Source: Curtobacterium flaccumfaciens (GTDB taxonomy: Bacteria > Actinomycetota > Actinomycetes > Actinomycetales > Microbacteriaceae). Taken from it: 64,000 nucleotides of DNA. The stretch spans positions 3,162,001 through 3,226,000 of the forward strand of contig CP121450.1 of assembly GCA_029689965.1 (NCBI GenBank). The letters run 5' to 3'. Below the pieces are notes generated by a model that worked only from the letters and a program-made list of their open reading frames with translations, was not told where the DNA came from and did no database searches. A program made the position numbers and the translations under genes. Every line of letters starts with the position of its first letter. The first letter of the stretch is position 1. Positions 40,509 to 50,374 of this stretch are shown one piece after another.

Positions 40509-41426
40509 ATGGCCGTTTTCGGCACGAACGACGCCAAGGTGCTCATGCCGCGGAACATCGCCGACGGCATGGTCAAGGCGTCCAAGACCCTCTCCACCGT
40601 CGCGCGACTCTCGCCCCGCGAGCCGCAGCGCTTCGGCACCACCGACTACATCACCTTCAACGACATCCCCAAGATGGAGTTCGTCGAGGAAGGTGCCGAC
40701 AAGGCCTCGCAGGGCACGTCGTTCGGCTCCGTGACCGCGAAGCCCCACAAGGGCCAGGTCACGCTGCGGTTCAACGAGGAGGTGCAGTGGCTGGACGAGG
40801 ACTACCAGCTCGGTGTCCTCCGCGAGGTCGCTGACGCCGGTCAGACCGCGCTCTCCCGCGGCCTCGACCTCGGCCTCATCCACCGCATCAACCCGCTCAC
40901 CGGCACGGTCATCACCGGCTGGGACAACTACGTCACCGCCACCACGAAGCGCGTCGTGCGCTCCGCTGGCGTCGACGCGGACGCGGAGGTGCGCGCCGCT
41001 GTCGGTCTGCTCGTCAACGACAGCAAGACCGTCAACGGTTTCGCTATCGACCCGAAGCTTCTCGTGGGACCTCGCGGGCCTGCAGGTGCTCTCGGTGGAC
41101 AGCCCACCGGAACGCCCCGCTACCCGGGCCTCGGGTTCGGTACCGACATCACGGACTTCCTCGGAATCCCGTCAGCGCAGGGCGACACCGTCTCCGGCAC
41201 CCCGGAGGCGACGGACACGCGTGTTCGCGGCATCGTCGGTGACTTCCAGAACGGCATCCGTTGGGGTGTCCAGCGGGAGCTGCCCGTGGAGATCATCCGG
41301 TACGGCGACCCGGACGGCCAGGGCGACCTCAAGCGCAAGAACCAGATCGCTCTGCGCCTCGAGATCGTCTACGGCTGGTACGTCTTCGCCGACCGCTTCG
41401 CCGTGATCGAAGAGGACGACGCCTGA
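40509..41426 (+). CDS. Major capsid protein, HK97 fold (possible compensating indels)
   Basis: 305 residues. KTLSTVARLSPREPQRFGTT starts the capsid fold; VTLRFNEEVQWLDEDYQLGV and ELPVEIIRYGDPDGQGDLKR are typical. Residues 185-198 read LVGPRGPAGALGGQ, odd for a capsid; the next frame reads SWDLAGLQVLSVDS, which fits the family better, so one insertion near 41059 and one deletion near 41105 probably cancel out. Confidence 0.88.
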   Translation: MAVFGTNDAKVLMPRNIADGMVKASKTLSTVARLSPREPQRFGTTDYITFNDIPKMEFVEEGADKASQGTSFGSVTAKPHKGQVTLRFNEEVQWLDEDYQLGVLREVADAGQTALSRGLDLGLIHRINPLTGTVITGWDNYVTATTKRVVRSAGVDADAEVRAAVGLLVNDSKTVNGFAIDPKLLVGPRGPAGALGGQPTGTPRYPGLGFGTDITDFLGIPSAQGDTVSGTPEATDTRVRGIVGDFQNGIRWGVQRELPVEIIRYGDPDGQGDLKRKNQIALRLEIVYGWYVFADRFAVIEEDDA

Positions 41427-41554
41427 TGCCCCGGTTCAAGACTGACCAGGGCGTGACGGTCGACGTCAGCGAAGAGCTCGCCGCTCGCATCGGCGGGAAG
41501 TGGGAACCGGTGAAGCCGGCCACCACTTCCCGCACCAAGAAGTCCGAGGACTGA
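41426..41554 (+). CDS. Small head-module protein
   Basis: 42 residues starting MPRFKTDQGVTVDVSEELAA, coupled to the capsid stop (TGATG). A lysine/threonine-rich tail. Such short proteins follow capsid genes in many actinophages; role unclear. Confidence 0.65.
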   Translation: MPRFKTDQGVTVDVSEELAARIGGKWEPVKPATTSRTKKSED

Positions 41555-41570
41555 CAGGAAAGGGGCGGTC

Positions 41571-42044
41571 ATGACCGTCGAACTCGCGAAGATCGCGATC
41601 GAACTCGGCCGGGCCGCCCCCGACCCCGACACTGCACTCGCCAAGCAGTGGCAGATGTGGATCGATGACGCTGAGATGCTCATCGAGGACCGCGCCGCCG
41701 AACTCGGCATCGACGTTCCCGACGAGAAGAAGGTCGACTACGTCGTCCGTCAGGCCGTCGTGGCGCACATCCGAAAGCCAGACGACGCCACTCAGGTCAC
41801 CGTGTCCGTGGACGATGGTTCCACGTCGAAGACATATCAGTCCGGCCAGGGACGCGTCGCGATCACAGACGACTGGTGGTCTTTCCTCGGCCTCGTGAAG
41901 GCCAGCGGAGGCGCTTACTCGTTCGACACCGCGCCCGGCCGGGGCTCCCGACACGTGCCGTGGTGCAACTTGCTCTGGGGAGCGACTTACTGCTCGTGCG
42001 GTGCCGACATCGCTGGCACTCCGATCTACGAGAACCGCCCATGA
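41571..42044 (+). CDS. Head-tail connector protein
   Basis: 157 residues. AKQWQMWIDDAEMLIEDRAA then KKVDYVVRQAVVAHIRKPDD is the helical adaptor pattern (gp15/gp6-like). Ends in an ATGA overlap with the next connector gene. Confidence 0.7.
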   Translation: MTVELAKIAIELGRAAPDPDTALAKQWQMWIDDAEMLIEDRAAELGIDVPDEKKVDYVVRQAVVAHIRKPDDATQVTVSVDDGSTSKTYQSGQGRVAITDDWWSFLGLVKASGGAYSFDTAPGRGSRHVPWCNLLWGATYCSCGADIAGTPIYENRP

Positions 42045-42463
42045 GTGACCTGGGCGCGGACATCGCCGCCACGCTCCCCGAACTCCGGGCCGCTGCAGAA
42101 TCGAAGATGGTCGACACCTGCACCATCGTCGAGATCACCACCAGCGGAGACCCCGACCCCACCACATCCCTCCCCGCGGAGACGCGGACGACGATCTACG
42201 CCGGCAAGTGCGAGTACCGCGCCGCTGACACGCAGGCACGATCGGTGGACTCAGCCGGACGGCAGCTCGTGCAGCAGGGCGCGGTGCTGAAGATCCCCGT
42301 GGACGCTCTCGGTTCCGCGGACGTGCGCATCGGTCACGAGGCCACGATCCTCACCAGCAACGACGGGACAGCGGAGCCGGTCGTCGTCACAGTCTCCGGT
42401 ACGCATCAGCAGACGTACGCGACCGCGCGCCGCCTGCCCGTGGAGGTGACCAGCAGTGGCTGA
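42041..42463 (+). CDS. Head-tail stopper-like protein
   Basis: 140 residues; KMVDTCTIVEITTSGDPDPT, then beta-rich IYAGKCEYRAADTQARSV and VRIGHEATILTSNDGTAEPV. This small beta-barrel and its position suggest the head completion/stopper (DUF6093-like). Confidence 0.65.
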   Translation: MSDLGADIAATLPELRAAAESKMVDTCTIVEITTSGDPDPTTSLPAETRTTIYAGKCEYRAADTQARSVDSAGRQLVQQGAVLKIPVDALGSADVRIGHEATILTSNDGTAEPVVVTVSGTHQQTYATARRLPVEVTSSG

Positions 42464-42872
42464 CACCATCCGCGTCGACATGACCGAGTTCGACCGTGCG
42501 ATTGCGCAGCTCGAGCAGCTGCCGGCCGCGACGCTCCCGTTCGTACGCAAGGCCGTGCAGGTCAACGTCACGCATGTGAAGGAAGCGTGGCGGGAGAAGC
42601 TGCAGGGCACGCCGTCCGCTCCCCGGGTCCCGTACTCGATCACGTACGACACGAAAGAACTCAACGGCGGCGTTGAGGCGGAGATCGGCGCGGCGAAGGG
42701 CACCGGCAACCAGGGCGGTGTCGCGTTGCTGCTCGAGTACGGCGCACCGAACAACCCGTCGCACCTGCCCGCGCACGGCTACGGCCTCGCAGCGCTCCAG
42801 GAGAACGTCGACGACCTCGAAGCCGGCGTCGGCATGGCGCTCGACGATGGGCTGAGGAAGGTCGGCTGGTGA
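42456..42872 (+). CDS. Neck/tail completion protein, HK97 gp10-like
   Basis: 138 residues from a GTG start. EFDRAIAQLEQLPAATLPFV and ELNGGVEAEIGAAKGTGNQG with YGAPNNPSHLPAHG are typical of gp10-type tail completion proteins. Confidence 0.7.
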   Translation: MADTIRVDMTEFDRAIAQLEQLPAATLPFVRKAVQVNVTHVKEAWREKLQGTPSAPRVPYSITYDTKELNGGVEAEIGAAKGTGNQGGVALLLEYGAPNNPSHLPAHGYGLAALQENVDDLEAGVGMALDDGLRKVGW

Positions 42873-43310
42873 GCGAGTTCGACGAGACCATCGCACTCCG
42901 CACCCTCATCGAAGCCGTCCCGCAGCTTCAACGGCCGTGTCGGCGTCGGCGCGGCACCGCTCAGCGCGGACGGGAAGGTGCTCACACCCCCGTACACGGT
43001 CATCACCGGGTCGAACGAAGCGACGAACACGGATCGGTTCGCGAGCCCCCTGGCCTCGCGCCGTCCGTCGTGGATCGTCCACGCTGTCGGCACGACCGAG
43101 CTCGGAGCGGTGCAGGTCCTCGACTGGATCGACGCGCGTCTCCGCCCTGGCGGCCGAGGTGTCATCCCGACAGTTCCCGGCCGTGTCACGAGTCGGATCA
43201 GTCGCCTCGAGCGTCCGGGCAACGCCGAGGACGACTCGGTGCAGCCGTCGGTCTGGTACGCGATCGCCGTCTACGGCTTCGAGTCGAACCCTGCCCGCCC
43301 CACCACCTGA
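42869..43310 (+). CDS. Tail terminator-like protein (one frame change)
   Basis: About 146 residues. Starts MSEFDETIALRTLIEAVPQL; an extra T near 42925 disrupts the frame, and removal gives NGRVGVGAAPLSADGKVLTP. WIVHAVGTTELGAVQVLDWI and QPSVWYAIAVYGFES fit tail terminators of siphoviruses. Confidence 0.65.
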
Positions 43311-43323
43311 ACAGGAGACCCCC

Positions 43324-43623
43324 ATGCGAGACAAGCCCCTCGTGGAGACGGTCGACGTCGTGATCGGTTCGGACGGCGATGAGCGCCTCGTGACCGTCGC
43401 GAAGGCGACTGCTGACCGCTGGCCTGACGTGTACCGCCCGGCTGCGACCGGAAGCGGGAAGAAGACCGCAGCGGCTAAGCGTGCGAAGGACCAGCGCCAC
43501 GTCGACCCCGCGCCCATCACGGACGCTGCAGACCTCCCCACCGCGGGAGACACGACCACGGCGACCGCCGCGGCGACCACAGCCGGCACGTCCGGCGTGA
43601 CCACGGAAGGAGTCACGTCGTGA
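43324..43623 (+). CDS. Hypothetical tail-module protein
   Basis: 99 residues: a short ordered start (LVETVDVVIGSDGDERLVTV) followed by a Lys/Ala/Thr-rich low-complexity tail (TTTATAAATTAGTSGVTTEG). Overlaps the tail tube gene by four bases. Confidence 0.6.
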   Translation: MRDKPLVETVDVVIGSDGDERLVTVAKATADRWPDVYRPAATGSGKKTAAAKRAKDQRHVDPAPITDAADLPTAGDTTTATAAATTAGTSGVTTEGVTS

Positions 43624-44125
43624 CTCGCGATCTCATCCTGCCCCCAGCGTCGACGTCGATGGGAACTTCGCGCTCCTCGCGGCCCCGAAGTCGGCGATCA
43701 CGACCTGGCCACCGAAGCTGTCCGACGTGCTCGCCGACACGACCATCGACATCACGTACTCCCTCACCACGGACGGGTGGGCGCACAACAAGTCCCAGGA
43801 CACCACCACGGACCCACGATTCGCGCTCAGGCAGGTTCTCGGCGGCTTCGGCCCGACCACTCACACCGCGTCCCTGACGTACGTGTACGGCTCCGACGAG
43901 GACGAGGCGGACCCGCTGCTTCAGGAGGGTGAGGAGTACATCCTCTTCGCCCGCTACGCGACGCCGTGGGAAGAGGAGCTCACCGCCACCGACAAGTTCG
44001 ACATCTTCGACGTCGTCACCGGCACGAAGATCCGCAACACCGCCTCGGGCGGGAAGTTCACGAAGACGCAGGCGCTCGCGCCGCGGCGGAACGTCCTCGA
44101 GGACCAGGTGCTCGCCGCCGCGTGA
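43620..44125 (+). CDS. Major tail (tube) protein (one frame break)
   Basis: About 168 residues. One C missing from the run near 43641-43645; restored, the start is MTRDLILPPSVDVDGNFALL. TTIDITYSLTTDGWAHNKSQ and LTYVYGSDEDEADPLLQEGE indicate a tube-forming beta-barrel. A hairpin follows. Confidence 0.8.
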
Positions 44126-44140
44126 CCACCTGAGCAAGAC

Positions 44141-44180
44141 ACGTGGGCGGCAGTCATCTTCCCGGAGCTGCCGCCCACGT
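44141..44180 (+). terminator. 13-bp perfect stem-loop after the tail tube gene
   Basis: ACGTGGGCGGCAG (44141-44153) pairs with CTGCCGCCCACGT (44168-44180). No T run; likely an attenuator or mRNA end protecting the highly expressed tail tube message. Confidence 0.6.
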
Positions 44181-44217
44181 TCACACCACCATCCGGGAAA
44201 TCCGGGAAGGGATCATC

Positions 44218-45366
44218 ATGGGCAACATCGCCAAGGCCCGCGAGGGCTACAAGCCGCCGACAGGCACCGTGCAAGTCGTGCTCGACGTCGACCTTGCTCG
44301 CGAGCGGAACACGCTCCTTCAGCAGCAGGCGCAGGATGAGCAGGCGCTCTCCGCCGAAATCGACCGAGTCGCCGCGCCGGCTGCCGGTAGGACCGTACCG
44401 CCGAAGCTCAAGAAGCTGCGTGACGAGATGGACGCGCTGCAGGTGCACCACCGCGAGCAGCTCGAAGCGCTCACCGAGCGCGAGCGCGAGCACCTCCACA
44501 AGCTCCACATGACCAAGCTCGCCGGCGTCGAGTGGAGCGACCTCGCCGACAAGCTCCCGCCGCGCATGGACGTGCAGTTCGACCTCGACCTCGGCTACAA
44601 CCACCACGCGGTCGCCCTCGCCGCCGCTCGCCGATCCACCGTCGACGTGAAGGAAGCGCTGCTCGACGGAGAGAAGCGCGACCCCGAGCAGACCTACGTG
44701 GAGGTGGCTGGCGTCGTCCACCGCGCCGAGCCGTTGGACGAGGCCGACTGGGACTACATCCTCGAGATCGCGTCCGGGTGGGACATCTCGAACATCATCA
44801 ACCTGCAGATCAACCTCAACGTCCTGCAGGCATCGAACCGACTGGGCCGCCTAAAAAGACTGACCGAGGACCCCACACTGCGGGCACTGGTCACGCTGTC
44901 ACGAGACACCGGCCGGTCCGTCCGCAAGCTGCAGGGGTGGGAGCCGTCCCAGCGCACCGTGTACGAACACGACGCGCAGGGGCGGCTCTCGTCGTCCACC
45001 ACGACCCTCGAATCCGAGTTCGGTCCCACCGACCTCGAGTGGTTGCAAGCGCTCCTCGAGGTTGAGCGGGAGACCGGACCGCACGGCTTCCTCATCTCCG
45101 AAGCCACCGACCCCGACGCGGACCCGGACCGGCCGGACGCGCACTTCAAGTTCGTCGCCGGTACGCCGCAGACGACTCCTGAGGGTGACGTCGTGTTCTC
45201 GCCGACGTACGACCTCGCCGAACGCGCCCGGCTGCACTACATCTCCGACCTCCGCAAGGAGGACCGGGACCCGCACGCCGGGCTGATCGTGCCCGTGCAT
45301 CGGGTCGCGGTGCAGCCGAAGAAGAACCGCGTGCGCAAGCGCCGCACACCTCCTCCGACCGACTGA
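44218..45366 (+). CDS. Tail assembly chaperone (G and GT-type parts in one frame)
   Basis: 382 residues. The N-terminal part (MGNIAKAREGYKPPTGTVQV, ADWDYILEIASGWDISNIIN) is chaperone-like and ends near residue 213. It is followed in frame by LQGWEPSQRTVYEHDAQGRL and LEWLQALLEVERETGPHGFL, the GWEP-type domain that is often a separate or frameshifted product in actinophages. At the junction is CTAAAAAGACTGA (44851-44863). With one A fewer, the first frame would stop immediately, as at a programmed -1 frameshift site. Confidence 0.7.
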   Translation: MGNIAKAREGYKPPTGTVQVVLDVDLARERNTLLQQQAQDEQALSAEIDRVAAPAAGRTVPPKLKKLRDEMDALQVHHREQLEALTEREREHLHKLHMTKLAGVEWSDLADKLPPRMDVQFDLDLGYNHHAVALAAARRSTVDVKEALLDGEKRDPEQTYVEVAGVVHRAEPLDEADWDYILEIASGWDISNIINLQINLNVLQASNRLGRLKRLTEDPTLRALVTLSRDTGRSVRKLQGWEPSQRTVYEHDAQGRLSSSTTTLESEFGPTDLEWLQALLEVERETGPHGFLISEATDPDADPDRPDAHFKFVAGTPQTTPEGDVVFSPTYDLAERARLHYISDLRKEDRDPHAGLIVPVHRVAVQPKKNRVRKRRTPPPTD

Positions 45367-45397
45367 CGCCCTGCTCGGGGCAGAGAGCAGGTGCCTC

Positions 45398-48300
45398 GTG
45401 GGGTTCGGGTCCGACCGCAGTGTGAAGCTTACCGTCGCAGCGACGATGGACGGGTTCGTCAACGAGCTCGACCGGGCTGGTCGTTCCGGGCAGCAGTTCT
45501 CGAAGAACATCGTCGCGTCGACGAAGGCCGCCGCCAAGTCGCTGACGTCGGTGAAGGACGCCGCGAAGGAGGTGGCGGTCCCGCTCCTCGCGGTCGGGAC
45601 CGTCGCCGCTGCCGGCGTCGGGTACGCGGTCAAGTCGTACGCGGACTTCGACGAGAAGATGTCGTCGGTCAAGTCCCTGTCGCACGCGACCGCCGGCGAG
45701 ATGACGCAGCTCAAGGAAGCTGCCCTCACCTCCGGTACTGCGATCGGCTACTCGGCGACACAGGCCGCCGAGGCGGAGATCGAAGCTCGTCAAAGCTGGT
45801 GTCTCCGCTGCGGACATCTACGGTGGCGCCCGTCCGGCTCCCTGAAGCTCGCCGCGGCGGGACAGATCGACGTGGCCGACGCGACCTCGATCGCAGCGTC
45901 CACGCTGACGCAGTTCGGCTTGCAGGGCAAGGACGTCACCCACGTCGCAGACCTGCTGTCCGCGGGTGCCGACAAGGCGCTCGGTGGCGTGTCTGAGCTC
46001 GGCGAGGGCCTGAAGTACATCGGCCCCGTCGCAGCGTCGGCGCACGTCGGCCTCGAGCAGACCGTCGGCTCCCTCGCGCTCTTGGCGCAAAACGGCATCC
46101 TCGGTGAGCAGGCCGGCACGAGCCTCCGCGGCATGCTGCTGTCCCTCACCGCCCCGTCGCAGCTCGCCGCGAAGACGATGCAGACGTACGGCATCGAGGT
46201 GTACAACGCGCAGGGCAAGTTCGTCGGGTTCAACGGTGTCGCCGAACAGCTGCACACGAAGCTCGGCACCCTCGACGACGCCACTCGTGATCTCGCTCTC
46301 GGGCAGATCTTCGGCAACGCGCAGATCACCGCCGCCACGATCCTGATGAACGGCGGCGCCGCCGCTGTCGACAAGTGGACCGTCGCCGTCAACGAGCAGG
46401 GCTTCGCCACGGAGCAGGCCGTCGGCAAGATGGACAACCTCAACGGTGACCTGACGAAGCTGAAGGCGTCATTCCAGACCGCCGCGATCGTCACCGGTGA
46501 AGCAGCCGACGGTCCCTGCGTGCCGCGGTGCAGGTCGTCACCGACATGATCGACACGTACAACCAGGCACCGGGTGCGGTGCAGGGTGTCGTCCTCGGTG
46601 TCGGCGCGCTGACGGCCGCTGTTGCGCTGAGCGGCGGGACGATGCTCATCGCCGTTCCGAAGGTCGTCGCATTCGGGGAGGCGCTGCAGACCTTGTCCGC
46701 AGCTGGCATCCCCGGCGTCTCCCGTGCCGCGACGGCTGGCCTCAAGGCTGCGTCCGGTTTCGGCCGGGGGCTCGCTGCCACGGCTGGGTTCCTGATGGGC
46801 CCGTGGGGACTGGCGATGGCTGCCGGGGCGGCCGCGGTCGGCGGCCTCATCGTCGCGTCCGAGTCGGGTGCGGTTTCGCAGGAGAAGCTGACCAACGCGA
46901 TCTCGACGTCGGTCGACGCGGTGAAGCTCCTCGATCTCGCCGGTCAGCGGTCGGGTGTGTCGAAGTTCCTCGCCGGCGACATCAGCAAGGATCTCAAGGA
47001 CCTCCCGCAGATCATGAAGGACCTCGGCGACGAGGGCTTCACCGCCGGGACTGTTCTGCGGGTCGTCGGTGACGACTTCGCGTCGCTGGTGAACGCGAAG
47101 AAGAAGTACATCGCGGTCGGCACGCTGAAGGAGGAAGCGAAGTCGATCGAGAACGTCGGCAAGGCGCTCGCACAGGTCGCGCAGGCTGACGCTCCGGCGG
47201 CGTCGAAGGCGTTCTCCGACCTGGTGAAGCAGCAGGATCTGACGAAGAGCCAGATGTCGCAGCTGCTCAACCTGATGCCCGACTACAAGGCCGAGCTGAC
47301 GAACCAGGCGACCGCGCTCGGGATCTCCGCGTCGAAGTCGAACCTCCTCAAGCTTGCCATGGGCGACTACGAGGGGGCTGCGAAGTCGGCGAAGAACCCG
47401 ACGAAGGAGAACGCGGACGCGCTGCAGCAGATGGACAAGTCCGCCGAGGACGCCGCGAAGGCGATCGACGACACGTCCAAGGCGCTGAAGGACCTCACGT
47501 CACCGACGCTCGACGCGCGGGAGGCGCAGCGCCAGTTCCAGGAAGCCGTGGACGCTGTCACCCAGTCGGTGAAGGACAACGGCACCTCGCTCGACATCTC
47601 GACCGACAAGGGCCGTGCGAACGAGTCCGCGCTCGACGGCATCGCCCGGTCGGCTGAGGCGGCTGCGGGCGCCCTGTACACGCAGACGGGTTCGCAGGAC
47701 CAGGCGACGGCCGCGATGCAGGCGGGCCGCAACGAGCTGATCAAGGCGCTCGGCCAGTACGGCATCACGGGTGCTGCGGCGCAGGCGTACGCGGACAAGA
47801 TCATCGGCACCCCGAAGGACTGGGCGACGTTGTTCTCGAACAACGCTGCTTCGGCGAGCGGGCCGGTGTCGGACCTGAACGGGAAGATCCGCGCAATCCC
47901 GACGGGCTACAACTCGACGATCAACGTCAACGTCAACGGGGCGGCGAACGTCGAGGCGACGAAGAACGCGGTCGACCGGCTGAAGGCTGCGATCCAGCAG
48001 GCGGCGGCGGTCGGCGCGGCGTCCCCGATCGTCGCGCACGCGTCCGGCGGCAACGTGCCGTACGCGACGGGTGGCGCGGTCTACGGCCCGGGTACGGGCA
48101 CGAGCGACTCGATCGACGCGCGACTGTCGAACGGTGAGCACGTTGTTACCGCTGCTGAGGTTCGCGCTCTCGGCGGGCAGGGAGCCATGTACGCGCTGCG
48201 TGCGGCGATCCGTTCCAGTGGGGCCGGCCAGTTGTCGAAGCGGCAGCTGGTCGAGGCTGTGCGGTCGGCGTCAGCGTCCGCTGTGCCGGGGTTCGCGGGC

Positions 48301-48489
48301 GGTGGCGCGGTGACGGCAGCGCAGTACGCGCCACCGTCGTCGCGGGTTGTTGTCGTGCAGTCGGCTGGCGGCTACGACGGCCCTGTCATCGGGAACCTCA
48401 CCGTGCCGGTACCGGCTGGCGCGACGGTGAAGCAGACCGTCGACGAGGTCATGTTCGCGTTCCGTTCCAAGCGCCGGGGAGGTCGCTGA
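45398..48489 (+). CDS. Tape measure protein (frame breaks)
   Basis: About 1030 residues, the longest phage gene. SVKLTVAATMDGFVNELDRA starts it; hydrophobic segments (AVPLLAVGTVAAAGVGYAV; VVLGVGALTAAVALSGGTML) and long helices follow, with YATGGAVYGPGTGTSDSIDA near the end. The frame is disturbed between about 45780 and 45833 (one extra, one missing base) and near 46510 (GG for GGG). It sets tail length. Confidence 0.85.
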
Positions 48490-49360
48490 TGCCCGCCGCT
48501 TGGATGCTGCGCTACCCCAGTGGGGACACCGAGTTCACCGACGAGTCGGGATCTTCTTCCGCTCGTACCCGGACATCGGAACCCCGGACGTCGTCACCGA
48601 CGACCGTGCGTACCCATACGACGACGGCTCCATCATGGGTGTCGACCTCACGGGCGGCACGACGCTCGGAATGACGTTCGGCATCGAGGGCAGCTCGGAG
48701 GCGGAAGCGCGGGACCGGTACGACGTCCTCCGTCAGCTGTGGCGCGGCGACGAGGTCCGCCGCACGGTGGGTGCCGTCGCCGAGCTCCGGTCCGACCGTG
48801 GCCGTTCCGCCCTGGGACGGCCGCGGCGGATCGCCCCGTCGCAGTGGCGTCTGGACCACACCCCGCCTGGTCTCGACGTGGTCGCGGACTTTCAGACGGT
48901 CGATGACCTCTGGTACGGGGACACGAAGTCGGTCACGGCGACGCTGGGGTACCGGGCGGTCGGCGGTATCCGATTCCCGGTGAAGTTCCCACTGACCACG
49001 TCCCCGGAGTCGGACCGGTCGCAGACGTTCATCGTCAGCGGCGACGTCCCCACCTGGGGCATGTACGAGATCACCGGGCCGGTGCTGTCGCCGTGGCTGG
49101 AAGTTCCCGGCGTGGCCCGGTACTCGTTCACCGGGCTGCGGCTCGCGTACGACCAGTGGCTGACGATCGACACCCGGCCGTGGGCGCGTGAGGTGTACCG
49201 CAACGACGGTGCACCCCTCGGCGGCGCCCTGGACACATCGTCGACGCTTCTCTCCGGTAACCCTCTCCCGCCCGGGCAGCACAAGCTGCTGCTGCGCGGC
49301 ACCACCACCGGCACACCTCGAGCGTCCGCCACTTGGCGGGATGCGTTCACGACCCCGTAG
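48489..49360 (+). CDS. Distal tail protein (Dit-like; one frame break)
   Basis: About 290 residues. Starts MPAAWMLRYPSGDTEFTDEF after restoring one T near 48547; the start overlaps the tape measure stop (TGATG). Beta-rich, with DLTGGTTLGMTFGIEGSSEA and FPVKFPLTTSPESDRSQTFI. Position and fold suggest the tail-tip ring. Confidence 0.7.
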
Positions 49361-49369
49361 GGAGACACG

Positions 49370-50374
49370 ATGAGCAACTGGGATCCGACCCCTTGGGCGA
49401 TCGGCGGCGGCGCGGACAACTCGGCTGAGACGGCCCGGACGGCGGTGTGGGCGTCGACGAACGGTGCGGAGGGCATCGTCGGGATCAACGACCTGAAGGT
49501 CGTCCCGTTCGATGTTCCCGGCAGCGGCGTGAACGTGTCCCCGGGTGGGCTGTTGGCGTTGAGCCGGTACGCGGGCGGCGACCGGCAGACGTACACGGCC
49601 CGTCTGGGTGTGGTGGACCCGGTGGATGTGGCGAACACGGGGTCGTCGGGTGGCCGTGTCGACCTGGTCGCGGTGATCATCGACGACCCGTCGCAGCGGG
49701 GGATGGTTCCGGAGTGCCGGACGATCCGACCACGTACCAGTACGTGTCGACGGTTGTGATCCCGAACGTGGGGTCGACGGTCACGCGTCTGCAGGATGTG
49801 CCCGGGTACACGTACGCCACCGGGTACGCCATCGCCCGGGTGGCGCAGCCGGCGAGCAACGGGACGATCACCGCGGCGATGATCACCGACCTGCGTCAGG
49901 TCGCGAATCCTCGCCGGGACCGGCAGCTGAACGCGCACTCGCAGGTGCAGGCGGAAGCGGAGACGCTGACGTCCACGACGCAGGCCGGTGAGGTGTTCCC
50001 GAACACCACGAACGACTTCACCGTCCGCATCCCCGAGTGGGCGACGCGGATGCTGATCGTCGGCACTTGGTCGCAGGCTGCAGGCGCGGGCCGGGACCGG
50101 GTACGGGCGTCTCTGGGTGCGAGTGGCGGACTCCACCTACCCGGACTTCCGGGCAACGCAGGAAGCGTCCTGGGACCTCGTCGACGGCGCCGCTGGCACG
50201 TCCGCCCGGTACACGTACACGGTCGCGGATAGTGTCTACGTTCCTGCGGCGCTCCGCGGCCTGACGGTCCCGATCCGGGCGATGGGCCGTGTCGGGGGCG
50301 GCGCGAACTCCCTCACCGCGGACGCCGTGTCGGGGATCGCGATCGACGTTGAGTTCCTCGAGTCGGCAGCATGA
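49370..50374 (+). CDS. Minor tail protein (two frame changes)
   Basis: About 334 residues beginning MSNWDPTPWAIGGGADNSAE. One G missing near 49701 and one G extra near 50109; corrected segments include DGSGVPDDPTTYQYVSTVVI and GYGRLWVRVADSTYPDF. Beta-rich, a baseplate or fibre component. Overlaps the next gene by ATGA. Confidence 0.65.

Noticed and set aside
49447..50232. Separate minor tail gene in another frame
   Set aside because: Only its middle part is natural; it joins the frames on either side into one 334-residue protein.
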